Below are positions 56,752-63,960 of a stretch of DNA of 64,000 bases, in pieces. Below the pieces are notes generated by a model. It was not told the DNA's origin. It made no database searches and saw only the letters and a program-made list of their open reading frames with translations. The DNA lies in the NCBI RefSeq assembly GCF_000710915.1, contig NZ_BAUA01000046.1, forward strand, positions 52,299-116,298. Reading direction: 5' to 3'. The number at the start of each line of letters is the position of its first letter. Position 1 is the first letter of the stretch. This stretch comes from Nocardia brasiliensis IFM 10847. GTDB taxonomy: Bacteria; Actinomycetota; Actinomycetes; Mycobacteriales; Mycobacteriaceae. The translations under genes were made by a program, and so were the position numbers.

Positions 56752-57827
56752 CCCAGGAAGCGCGCCACCACCGCGGGATCGGTGGCGAAGCTGAGGAACA
56801 GATCGTTCTCGTGCGGGTCGCCGGTGGTGACCCGCACGCCATCGGTGCCGTAGGGACGCACCAGCACACCCGCCTCCGCGCTCGCCTCACCGTATTCGGC
56901 GCTGCGCGCGCCGAGCGGCAACCACACGAAGTTCGTTTCACTGGGCGGCACCTGGTAGCCGGCGGCGAGCAGGGCCTCGCGCATCCGATTCCGTTCGAGC
57001 ACCAGCGCCTCGGTGCGGTCCAGCAATTCGTGCCGCGCCTCCAGCGAGGCGATCGCCGCCGCCTGCGCGAGCCGGTTCACGCTGAACGGGATGTGCACCT
57101 TGTTCAGCGCTGTGATCACCGCCGGATCGCCCACCGCGTAGCCCACGCGCAGGCCGGCGAGCCCATAGGCCTTCGAGAAGGTCCGCAGTACAAGGACATT
57201 CGGCCGGGTGCGGCCCAGTTCGATGCCGTTCGGGTAATCCTGCGGCGCGAGCCGCATGTACTCGAAATACGCCTCGTCGAGCACGATCAGGATGTGGGCG
57301 GGCACCGAATCGAGGAAGCGGGTCAGTGCGGCCTGGCCGACCGCGGTACCGGTCGGGTTGTTCGGGTTGCAGACGAAGATGAGTTTGGTGCGCTCGGTGA
57401 TCGCCGCGTGCAGAGCGTCCAGATCGTGCACCAGGTCCGGGGTGAGCGGCACCTGCACGGCGGTCGCGTTGCCTACCTTGGTGACGATCGGATACGCCTC
57501 GAACGAGCGCCAGGCGAACAGCACCTCGTCGGAGGGGGAGTCGCAGGTGATCTGCACCAGTTCCTGGCACAGCGCCACGCTGCCGCAGCCGACTGCGATG
57601 TTGGCCTGCTCGACATCCAGGAAATCGGCGAGCGCGGCCCGCAATTCGACGGCCTGGTTGTCGGGGTACCGGTTGGCCAGCTCGGCCGCCTCCGCGATGG
57701 CCTTGGCCGCCGAAGGCAGCGGGCCGAAGGTGGTTTCGTTGCTGGCGAGTTTGACCGCGCCGGGATGGCTGCGGCCTGGGACATACGCCGGAATCGCATC
57801 GAGGTCCGGCCGGGTTGACGCTGTCAC
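56748..57827 (-). CDS. Histidinol-phosphate/aromatic aminotransferase (HisC/Pat type)
   Basis: 359 residues from GTG 57827. PLP-dependent fold-type I enzyme: KLASNETTFGP, VGCGSVALCQ, VCNPNNPTGT, LDEAYFEYM, and FSKAYGLAGLRVGYA with the PLP Lys. In actinobacteria this branch serves as aromatic amino acid (phenylalanine) transaminase, distinct from the HisC of the his operon. It is not within a his cluster here, which favours the aromatic role. Gene tyrA is 20 kb away. Converges on the esterase gene. Confidence 0.9.
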   Translation of the reverse strand: MTASTRPDLDAIPAYVPGRSHPGAVKLASNETTFGPLPSAAKAIAEAAELANRYPDNQAVELRAALADFLDVEQANIAVGCGSVALCQELVQITCDSPSDEVLFAWRSFEAYPIVTKVGNATAVQVPLTPDLVHDLDALHAAITERTKLIFVCNPNNPTGTAVGQAALTRFLDSVPAHILIVLDEAYFEYMRLAPQDYPNGIELGRTRPNVLVLRTFSKAYGLAGLRVGYAVGDPAVITALNKVHIPFSVNRLAQAAAIASLEARHELLDRTEALVLERNRMREALLAAGYQVPPSETNFVWLPLGARSAEYGEASAEAGVLVRPYGTDGVRVTTGDPHENDLFLSFATDPAVVARFLG

Positions 57828-57968
57828 CCCCCAACCATATGTCGCGAAGTCATGGGATCTTCTGGGTATCACGCACAAAGCCGGGCTTGCGTACCGAAAA
57901 ATATGCGGCCGACAGGCTCTCAGCAGCAATTTCTACCGCAGCGCACGAAGTCGCCCTACCCTGGTTTC

Positions 57969-58694
57969 ATGTCGGGCACTTACAACGACCTTGCCCCTTT
58001 ACGCGGTGACGAGCAGGCACCCGAGCACAGAGCCGCGCCCGCGCATCCGTCCACCGACACCCAGGTGCCCATCATCGTGGTGGAGCCCGAAGGCAACGCG
58101 CGCGGCGGCATCGTGATGCTGCACGAGTCCCGCGAGTTCACCGGCGCGCTGCTCGCCCTGATGAGCGCTTTGGCCTCCGAAGGCTGGACCGTGGTGGCGC
58201 CCAACCTCTTTCACCGGACCGGGCACGAACCGGCGCAGGAGGTGTTCGGCGACGAACTCTTCGACGACTTCGACGCCTGCTTCGACTGGCTGACCCGGCG
58301 CGGCGTCTTCCCCGACACCATCGGCGTGCTCGGCTTCGACACCGCGGGCACCGCCGCGTTCCTCGTCGCCACCAACCGCCCGGTCGGCGCCGCCGTCAGC
58401 GTCGCCGCCCCCGGCATCGTCGAGCCACTCACCGAACAGGCCGACGCGCTGGTCCGGGTAGCTCCGAGTCTGCAAGCCCCGTGGCTCGGGCTGTTCGGTG
58501 CCGACGACCCGGCCACGCCGCCCGCCGAGGTCGAACGGCTCCGCGACGCGACCGGCCGGGCCGCCGTCGCCAGCCTGGTCGTCAGCTATCCGGGACTGCG
58601 GCACCGGGCCGACCATCCCGACGTCGACGACGACAGCACCCTGGTCGATTCACAGACCCGCATTTTCGACTGGTTCGACAGCAACTTACGCTGA
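57969..58694 (+). CDS. Dienelactone hydrolase-like protein with Asp at the nucleophile position
   Basis: 241 residues from ATG 57969. Alpha/beta-hydrolase of the DLH family: IVMLHESREFTGAL (DLH-like Glu53), VVAPNLFHRTG, LFGADDPATPP (acid) and PGLRHRADHP (His). The nucleophile elbow, usually GFCxGG or GxSxGG, reads LGFDTAG with Asp124. So the Cys/Ser is replaced; either the enzyme uses an Asp nucleophile, as dehalogenases do, or it is not hydrolytic. Divergent from the aminotransferase gene; followed by two tRNA genes. Confidence 0.8.
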   Translation: MSGTYNDLAPLRGDEQAPEHRAAPAHPSTDTQVPIIVVEPEGNARGGIVMLHESREFTGALLALMSALASEGWTVVAPNLFHRTGHEPAQEVFGDELFDDFDACFDWLTRRGVFPDTIGVLGFDTAGTAAFLVATNRPVGAAVSVAAPGIVEPLTEQADALVRVAPSLQAPWLGLFGADDPATPPAEVERLRDATGRAAVASLVVSYPGLRHRADHPDVDDDSTLVDSQTRIFDWFDSNLR

Positions 58695-58785
58695 TAACCA
58701 GCCGTTTTGCGATCTGGACAGCAGCTCCTGTAACCTTCATGCTCGGCGGTTCGAAAGGACCGGTGCCCTCGAAGAGAAGGCTCCA

Positions 58786-58875
58786 GGAGGCGTGCCAGAG
58801 CGGCCGAATGGGACTCACTGCTAATGAGTTGTCCCTTCACGGGGACCGGAGGTTCAAATCCTCTCGCCTCCGCCA
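58786..58875 (+). tRNA. tRNA-Ser(GCT)
   Basis: Class II tRNA. Acceptor GGAGGCG with CGCCTCC, anticodon loop ACTGCTAAT (GCT), long variable arm, T arm GGTTCAAATCC, discriminator G, encoded CCA at 58873-58875. Decodes AGC/AGU. Confidence 0.95.
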
Positions 58876-58910
58876 CACCCGGGTAACCGGGTACACAACT
58901 GAATACCCAT

Positions 58911-58983
58911 GCGGCTGTAGCTCAACGGATAGAGCATCTGACTACGGATCAGAAGGTTAGGGGTTCGAATCCCTTCAGCCGCA
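58911..58983 (+). tRNA. tRNA-Arg(ACG)
   Basis: 73 nt. Acceptor GCGGCTG with CAGCCGC, D arm AGCTCAACGGATAGAGC, anticodon loop CTACGGA (ACG), T arm GGTTCGAATCC, discriminator A. A34 is the substrate of TadA, encoded at 35808. Confidence 0.96.
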
Positions 58984-58991
58984 CAATTCGG

Positions 58992-59019
58992 AACAGCCCC
59001 TCCACGCGGAGGGGCTGTT
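58992..59019 (+). terminator. Strong terminator of the tRNA-Ser/tRNA-Arg unit
   Basis: AACAGCCCCTCC / GGAGGGGCTGTT, 12-bp perfect stem, loop ACGC, then TT. Nearly the same stem recurs at 59781-59808. Confidence 0.9.
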
Positions 59020-59340
59020 TTGTTGTCGGGGCGATCGTGCACACCCTCGGTGCGAGTCGCGCACTGTGCGGATTCCAAGGCGCTCGGCTCGGCGCGGTTT
59101 GCCCTCGTTGCTCCGGTTTCGGGAGCGGTAGTCGGAGGCCGGTGGCGTGGTCACGAGAAGCGTTCGGGGCGAAGGCTTTTCGTCTCGTGATTGGTCATGG
59201 ATAGGCCGATGGCAGCTGTTGCCCGCGGCGATGTCTTTCCGGTTCACCCCGCCCGCTGGAACACGTTTCAGATAGCGTGCTGGGCGGATGCGGCGCAGCC
59301 GCAGGCCTGTGTAGAACTGGGAGATCAGGGGGAACTATCC
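59020..59340. other. Gap of about 0.3 kb without genes
   Basis: No protein-like frame or RNA gene recognised. Its last bases, GATCAGGGGGAACT at 59325-59338, serve as the ribosome-site region of the next gene and match 15 bases of the hairpin at 48084. Confidence 0.4.
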
Positions 59341-59775
59341 ATGGTCAGAGCTATTTCGAGCATGCGCCGGTTCGGGCTCGGCGCCGCGGTCGCCGCGGCG
59401 GTCACCGTGCTCGCCGCACCCACCGCTGCCGCGGCCGAAGCCCGGCTGACGATGACCTCCGACAATGGCACCTACTCCGTGTGGTCGACCTATGCGTTGA
59501 CGATCACGGTCGACCCGGCGATGGAAGGGACGGCCACTTTCTGCTACAACGTCGATCGCATAATCAACTGCCTGAAGCCGGTCACGTCGACGAACGGCAC
59601 CGCGACCGTGCAATGGATGCCGGTCAAGCAGGGCACGTATGAACTCGAGGCCAAGTACGTCTACACCGATCCGAAGGGCCCGAACGGTAGCTACGGACTG
59701 CGTGACTACAAGACGATCAAGGTCTACTGCCCGGGGCATCAAGGGCAGTCATGGGATTGCTCGCGCCGCCCCTGA
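59341..59775 (+). CDS. Secreted Ig-like beta protein, relative of that at 31173
   Basis: 144 residues from ATG 59341, with AGGGGGA upstream. Signal peptide FGLGAAVAAAVTVLAAPTAA, cleavage near residue 32. Mature part is beta-rich with ARLTMTSDNGTYSVWSTYAL and NGTATVQWMPVKQGTYELEA (Ig-like), and four Cys (CYN...NCL, CPGH...DCS) likely in disulfides. Function unknown; a small exported binding or structural domain. Terminator directly after. Confidence 0.78.
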   Translation: MVRAISSMRRFGLGAAVAAAVTVLAAPTAAAAEARLTMTSDNGTYSVWSTYALTITVDPAMEGTATFCYNVDRIINCLKPVTSTNGTATVQWMPVKQGTYELEAKYVYTDPKGPNGSYGLRDYKTIKVYCPGHQGQSWDCSRRP

Positions 59776-59780
59776 ACTCG

Positions 59781-59808
59781 AACAGCCCCTCGCGACGGAG
59801 GGGCTGTT
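59781..59808 (+). terminator. Terminator after secreted Ig-like protein gene
   Basis: AACAGCCCCTC / GAGGGGCTGTT stem, followed by T; same stem as at 58992, suggesting a shared terminator repeat. Confidence 0.85.
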
Positions 59809-59900
59809 TGCTGTCTGGACACCGGCGGCGGTAACGGGAGTTTGCGGTTTGCCGATCTTCCGGCGAATGGGACGTTCACAGCTGCATCGGGAGGAGCGGA

Positions 59901-60287
59901 ATGAAGAACTGGGTCGCGGGGATTGTGACGGCGATCGGGCTCGGGGCGGGGTTATCGCTGGCCGGCGGCGGTGCGGCGAGTGCCGCGCCGGAAGGTTGCG
60001 GGGTTGATCGTGGCGTGACGGCCGCGACATCGAACTGTGCGGGCGGAGACGGGGTGCATCGCGCCGGGGTGCGCTGCGCGGGCATCATGCCGTTGATCGC
60101 CGGGCCGGTGGTGATCCCCTTCCCGGGGCAGTGGTCGGCACCGGGGCCGACGGTGGCGCCGGGTACACCGTCGACCGCCACCTGCGCGGGTGCGCCGATG
60201 GAGTTCGGCATCGTGATCGACGCGTGGGCCGATTGCGGGACACCACATCCGCAGTGGAGCCACTACATCGACTGGCGGCGTTGCTGA
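59901..60287 (+). CDS. Secreted Cys-containing protein, paralogue of that at 53275
   Basis: 128 residues with GGGAGGAG ribosome site. Signal peptide VAGIVTAIGLGAGLSLAGGG, cleavage about residue 28 (ASA). Mature start APEGCGVDRGVTAATSNCAG shares the C-x2-DR-x2-TAAT-x2-C pattern with the protein at 53275, followed by GGDGVHRAGVRCAGI. Later part has TCAGAPMEFGIVIDAWADCG. Six Cys in total. Exported, disulfide-rich, unknown function. Confidence 0.75.
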   Translation: MKNWVAGIVTAIGLGAGLSLAGGGAASAAPEGCGVDRGVTAATSNCAGGDGVHRAGVRCAGIMPLIAGPVVIPFPGQWSAPGPTVAPGTPSTATCAGAPMEFGIVIDAWADCGTPHPQWSHYIDWRRC

Positions 60288-60320
60288 GCCCCACCCCTCG
60301 AAAGGGTCTGTAGGACGGGA

Positions 60321-60578
60321 CTATTCGGGCCAGGTACCGGTGAGGGACTGATAGCCGGTGGCGCCCGCGCGATCGATGGCCGCTTTGACCAAGCCGAAGA
60401 TCGCGCCTTGCAGGGCGGCGGCGAGCAGCACTTCACGCCAGGTGTGGTTGCGCGCGGTGGCGGTGGGAGCTTGATCCTCGCCGCTCACGGCGCGCCACAC
60501 CCGGATGAACGCCGCGTTGGCCGCCAGTCCGCCAACTATGCTCACCAGCATGCCTAGCGGCTTGTAGAGAGTTTTCAC
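60321..60578 (-). CDS. DUF4235 membrane protein
   Basis: 85 residues from GTG 60578, GGAGG 8 nt upstream. Two hydrophobic helices (KPLGMLVSIVGGLAANAAFIRVW and VLLAAALQGAIFGLVKAAIDRAG) typical of DUF4235. Last gene of a three-gene unit with DUF3618 and a holin-like gene, each overlapping the next by 4 bp. That actinobacterial unit is common; it is thought to encode a membrane complex of stress type, function unproven. Confidence 0.85.
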   Translation of the reverse strand: MKTLYKPLGMLVSIVGGLAANAAFIRVWRAVSGEDQAPTATARNHTWREVLLAAALQGAIFGLVKAAIDRAGATGYQSLTGTWPE

Positions 60579-61066
60579 GCCTGCCGCCTCCGCACGATCC
60601 ACCACACCAGCACTGCCGCGAACGCCGCCGCCACGGCGACCGGAACGGGCTGACGCCGGGCGAAGCCGGCCGCTTGCCTGCCACCGGAGACCACGGAATC
60701 GGGAGTCGCGGCCTCGGCCCGGTCCGCCAATCGGCGGGCCTCGTTCTTGGCCTGGTCCGCGGCGATGCCGGCGACCTCCTTCGCCTCCGACGCCTTGCGG
60801 GCCACGAGTTCCTCTGCCTGCGCGGTCTTTTCAGCCGCGGCGGTCTTCGCGTTGTCGGCCACCGAGGCCGCCTTCGCGCGGGCGTTGTCGGCGGTATCGT
60901 GCAACTTGTCCTTGGTCCGCGCTTTGACGTCGAGTTTGTCGGTGAGCTCCGAAACCGTTTGGCCCAGTTGCTCTCTCGTCTCGTCCCGGTCTTGGCGCAG
61001 CGCTTCCTCGTCGATCGGCCCGCTCACGATCGGATCCTCGGCCTTGGCGCGCTTCGAGTCGCTCAT
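60575..61066 (-). CDS. DUF3618 membrane protein with coiled coil
   Basis: 163 residues from ATG 61066. N-terminal DUF3618 helix (LRQDRDETREQLGQTVSELTDKLDVKARTKDKL), then a long Ala-rich helical segment (TAADNARAKAASVADNAKTAAAEKT...) and one C-terminal membrane segment (PVAVAAAFAAVLVWWIVRRR). The helix resembles late-embryogenesis/desiccation-type repeats. Middle gene of the holin-like/DUF3618/DUF4235 operon, with ATGA overlaps both sides. Confidence 0.9.
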   Translation of the reverse strand: MSDSKRAKAEDPIVSGPIDEEALRQDRDETREQLGQTVSELTDKLDVKARTKDKLHDTADNARAKAASVADNAKTAAAEKTAQAEELVARKASEAKEVAGIAADQAKNEARRLADRAEAATPDSVVSGGRQAAGFARRQPVPVAVAAAFAAVLVWWIVRRRQA

Positions 61067-61476
61067 GAGTGGCTCCCGTGCTTGATGGTTTCGATGTCCT
61101 GTTTGACGCCCGCGGCGGCTTCCTGCGGCACCGGCGGAACCGCGCGCTCGACGTCCTTCTTGCCGAGCACCGCGAACAGCGCGGCAGCGATCAGCAGCAC
61201 CGCGCCGACGATCAACGCCGCCGCCCACCCGGGCAGCGGAATCGCCAACGCGAAAACGGCAGCCGCGACCAGCGCCGCGCCGCCGTAGAGGCCGAGCAGT
61301 GCGCCGAGCCCGGCGAGCCCGGCGCCCCGGCCGAGCATCTTGCCCTTCTGCTGCACCTCCAGCCGGGCCAGCTGAAGCTCGTCCCGCACCAGCCTGCTCA
61401 CCTGCTCGGTGGCGTCGTTGACCAGCTCTGCCACGGACCGGGTGTCACCCGGCGCTCCGGTATGCGTTTCTGTCAT
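61063..61476 (-). CDS. Phage-holin-like (Phage_holin_3_6) membrane protein
   Basis: 137 residues from ATG 61476 with GGGAGGT upstream. SVAELVNDATEQVSRLVRDELQLARLEVQQKGK amphipathic region, then two membrane segments (GLAGLGALLGLYGGAALVAAAVFALAIPLP and WAAALIVGAVLLIAAALFAVLGKK). This family is widespread in actinobacterial chromosomes and is not a phage relic. First gene of the three-gene operon. Confidence 0.88.
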   Translation of the reverse strand: MTETHTGAPGDTRSVAELVNDATEQVSRLVRDELQLARLEVQQKGKMLGRGAGLAGLGALLGLYGGAALVAAAVFALAIPLPGWAAALIVGAVLLIAAALFAVLGKKDVERAVPPVPQEAAAGVKQDIETIKHGSHS

Positions 61477-61621
61477 GGTGAGACCTCCCAGTCGACGGCC
61501 GGGTACCCGGGGTATGGGGAGGCAAACTCGCCTACCTCGAAGCCGCCCGATTCGCTGTGCGGGGTGTCGATCCCTCGAATGTCCGTCGAATGACCGGCGG
61601 TGCGCCGAGCTCAGCTGCGGG

Positions 61622-62050
61622 ATGATGGCCTCCATGAGCATGGCGGAGGACGCTGCTCGGCGTAGGCGCGAACTCGGCAATGAAGCGCGCGACACCGAGG
61701 AAGCCGGTCGAGGGTTTTGGTGCGCACTGGCAGAGCAGGCGGATGAATTCTCGAACACGGTCACTACGACCGGCGTCCAAACGAACTGGGAGTACCCGAA
61801 AGGACTGTTCCGATCCAGATACGGATGGCGAGTCCCTTTGGGCTACCCCAATGAACTGCGCGTCAAGGCCGATGGTGACTGGGAGATCGTCCAGCCTGCC
61901 GTTGGTGAGAGCGGCGAGTCGAAGATGGGCTCGAAGGCCAAAGGGCTTCTCCGCGCGCCCATCCCGTCGACGTTCGCGAGCCTCCCTGCACTCGGCGACA
62001 TTCGTAAGGCGCTGGTCGACTTCATCGCAAGCCGTAGCCAGCAGGGCTGA
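61622..62050 (+). CDS. Unrecognised 142-residue protein
   Basis: Starts at ATG 61622 (MMASMSMAEDAARRRRELGN); ATG 61634 or 61640 are alternatives. Contains a charged N-terminal helix and a beta-like middle part (NTVTTTGVQTNWEYPKGLFRSRYGWRVPLGYPNELRVKADGDWEIV), then ALVDFIASRS. No family recognised, no membrane segment. Codon use matches a mildly lower-GC gene. Divergent from the holin-like operon. Confidence 0.55.
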   Translation: MMASMSMAEDAARRRRELGNEARDTEEAGRGFWCALAEQADEFSNTVTTTGVQTNWEYPKGLFRSRYGWRVPLGYPNELRVKADGDWEIVQPAVGESGESKMGSKAKGLLRAPIPSTFASLPALGDIRKALVDFIASRSQQG

Positions 62051-62185
62051 GAGATAACTCTGAACTCTTGATCAGAGCGATCGGCGTTAAAGGATAAGGG
62101 TCCAACCTTTGATCTCGGAGCTTCTCATCGAGGGTTAGCACGACAAGGTTTGATGAGAGCCTGGCTTGTCAAAGGATAGGGACTA
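62051..62185. other. AT-richer structured intergenic segment
   Basis: Repeats of an AAAGGATA(A)GGG motif at about 62088 and 62168, inverted against ACCTTTGA at 62106, and a TCTCATC / GATGAGA pair (62124-62130, 62151-62157). The segment could fold into alternative hairpins. No coding frame. Terminator function for the two convergent genes is plausible. Confidence 0.35.
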
Positions 62186-62800
62186 TCACGCAGAGGGCGG
62201 AGCAGGCCTGCGACGCCCGTCGAGACGACGTTGTTCTACTGCGTCGGCGAAGTCGGGATGCGCGGAGACGGTCAGGTGCTCGGCGGAATCTGTCAGCCAG
62301 ACGTCTGCGAAATACCCGGATCGGGACCAGGTGACGATGGCGACGGCCAGGGCAATGGGGAAGCAGCCTGGGACGACGGCGAAGGCCAGGGGGAGGTAGA
62401 GCTGGTCGAGGTGGAGTAGGCGGGCGGCCGCGATCACGGCGAAAGCAAGGACGATGGCGAGCACCGCCAGCAGGGCGAACCGCCGGAATCTCCTGACCTC
62501 GTAGCGGCAGTACTCGCACGCCGGACATGCGAATCGAAGCAGCGCGTCCGGCCCGCGTGACTCACGGGGCTGCCATGGCCAGCGCATAGACCGTAGGAAG
62601 GAGCGCACAGTCGGTAGTTCGGAGCCCGGGCCGTTGGTACGCACTGTGTAAGAACGCGTTTCGACAGCGGGTAGACCGTGCTCACTGCAAAGGTCGGGCA
62701 GGTCTTCAGCCAGAATCAGTTCGAGGGGAGCGGACGTGAGAACCGGAGTCCACTGCGGGTTCACCACCGTCTCGAACAGCACTCGCCGCCGGCCGCTCAC
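62186..62800 (-). CDS. Unrecognised membrane protein with CPACEYC motif
   Basis: 204 residues, GTG start. N-terminal soluble part with LLRFACPACEYCRYEVRRFRR (CxxCxxC, possible metal or redox site), then two strong membrane helices (FALLAVLAIVLAFAVIAAARLL and LPLAFAVVPGCFPIALAVAIVTW), and a C-terminal tail. No family recognised. It reads away from the tRNA fragment and is on the native side of the presumed element boundary. Confidence 0.55.
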   Translation of the reverse strand: MSGRRRVLFETVVNPQWTPVLTSAPLELILAEDLPDLCSEHGLPAVETRSYTVRTNGPGSELPTVRSFLRSMRWPWQPRESRGPDALLRFACPACEYCRYEVRRFRRFALLAVLAIVLAFAVIAAARLLHLDQLYLPLAFAVVPGCFPIALAVAIVTWSRSGYFADVWLTDSAEHLTVSAHPDFADAVEQRRLDGRRRPAPPSA

Positions 62801-62849
62801 TGCCGCCAGACCTGCAACGCGTCACGCATGGAACTCCCCCTTGGTGGCG

Positions 62850-62881
62850 CGCCGCACCTTCGGATGGCTGAAGGTGCGGCG
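62850..62881 (-). terminator. Terminator of the original tRNA-Ser(TGA)
   Basis: Perfect 12-bp stem CGCCGCACCTTC / GAAGGTGCGGCG, loop of 8 nt, 12 bp beyond the 3' end of the tRNA fragment. Its presence suggests that this flank is the native downstream side of a tRNA gene. Confidence 0.7.
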
Positions 62882-62892
62882 GGGCCGCTGAG

Positions 62893-62948
62893 CGGAGACG
62901 GAGGGATTTGAACCCCCGGTCGCTCTCGCGACGCTCGCTTTCAAGTCG
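62893..62948 (-). pseudogene. 3' fragment of tRNA-Ser(TGA), candidate att site
   Basis: Minus strand reads CTTGAAA (anticodon TGA) and GCGAG, variable arm GTCGC-GAGA-GCGAC, T arm GGTTCAAATCC, then GTCTCC acceptor and G discriminator. The 5' half (D arm, 5' acceptor strand, 5' anticodon stem) is absent: the upstream sequence does not pair. Identity begins at the anticodon loop, a common crossover point for tyrosine recombinases. Confidence 0.75.
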
Positions 62949-63312
62949 AATATCCGAGGTCCGCTCGTCGTCTGCTGACGTCCGCTCCCCTACGTGAAGT
63001 GCCGAAACGCTTCCGTGGGGGTCCCGTCGTGTCCGGGGTCGTATGGGTGAGTTGTGACAACGGTGTGACACCTCAACGACCCCCCACCCTTGCCAGGAAC
63101 GTGCGCGCAGGCTGAACAGCTGTTTTACCCACCCTTCCTACAGTGGTTATGACGTCGTCCGGTCATGTCACAGTCGTCGGCATTGTCCACAACGGCTGCC
63201 ATGCATGCGATCAGGTAACGCCCGCAGTCCCGTCTTCGATGTGTCGTACGTCACATTCACCCTTTCGAGCTCAACAGAAGGCGGCGGTCGGCACCGCGGA
63301 AGAGAGACGCAG
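62949..63312. other. Non-coding start of the presumed integrated element
   Basis: About 360 bp without a credible frame. Contains a perfect actinobacterial DnaA box TTGTCCACA at 63183-63191. GC content falls toward the right. Confidence 0.45.
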
Positions 63313-63960
63313 ATGAACGTTGGCGATTCGGTACGTCATTCGCTCGACGCTTGGGGTCGGGCAGAGTGGGATGCAGCCATGCTTCACGCATGTAATGCAG
63401 TCGACGGCACAGGCAAGAAGCGATATCCGGCACTGGGAGTCGCAGCAAGATTCAAGCAGATGGTGCGCGACAACCTAGAGATCTTGAATATGATAGGGAT
63501 TCCGGGGGTGGACCTTGCAAAGACCCGTTTCCCGATCGCTGTGGAATCACACCTCCCCGACAAGCGACCGGACATTGCCGACGTCATCTACGGAATACAT
63601 CGGTGTTGCCATGGACACGGAGAGGATCTGCCGGACGGGTTTGAGTTAACTCCACCTGGCGGAGGAACGGACGATCCCCGGCTGTCGATATTGGAGGCCG
63701 ATGAAGGTGAGCTGCGCCTTCCCGCTTTCACTGCGCTCGGACTTGTTGCCATAGCGGTGTTTGCGCCCGAGAATAAAGGCCAACAGATTCCTGCTGGCTA
63801 TTACCTCAGCCTGTTTGATCGAACATTCACAATCGTGGACTGGTGGGGATGGGGCGACCACTTTCTAGAAATTGCCTCAACGTTTAACCTCGTCCGCGTC
63901 GAGATGGATTGGACCGACTGGTGGGACACGTGGACACCAATCCGACGGACGAACCCCTGA
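63313..63960 (+). CDS. Unrecognised 215-residue actinobacterial protein on presumed element
   Basis: ATG 63313 after GGAAGAGAG. Begins MNVGDSVRHSLDAWGRAEWD, then AAMLHACNAVDGTGKKRYP, ARFKQMVRDNLEIL, RPDIADVIYGIHRCCHGHGEDLPDGFEL, and ends with a Trp-rich region (VDWWGWGDHFLEI, MDWTDWWDTW). From memory, similar proteins occur in many actinobacteria but I know no function. Codon use is distinctly lower in GC than in the rest of the window (for instance AAT, ATA and AGA codons), fitting transfer. Confidence 0.65.
   Translation: MNVGDSVRHSLDAWGRAEWDAAMLHACNAVDGTGKKRYPALGVAARFKQMVRDNLEILNMIGIPGVDLAKTRFPIAVESHLPDKRPDIADVIYGIHRCCHGHGEDLPDGFELTPPGGGTDDPRLSILEADEGELRLPAFTALGLVAIAVFAPENKGQQIPAGYYLSLFDRTFTIVDWWGWGDHFLEIASTFNLVRVEMDWTDWWDTWTPIRRTNP

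Noticed and set aside
61063..61476. A prophage holin, hence a prophage remnant
   Set aside because: The Phage_holin_3_6/DUF3618/DUF4235 operon is a common chromosomal unit in actinobacteria, and no other phage gene is near.
62893..63000. A complete tRNA-Ser(TGA) gene
   Set aside because: The 5' acceptor strand, D arm and 5' anticodon stem cannot be found upstream; only the 3' half is tRNA-like.
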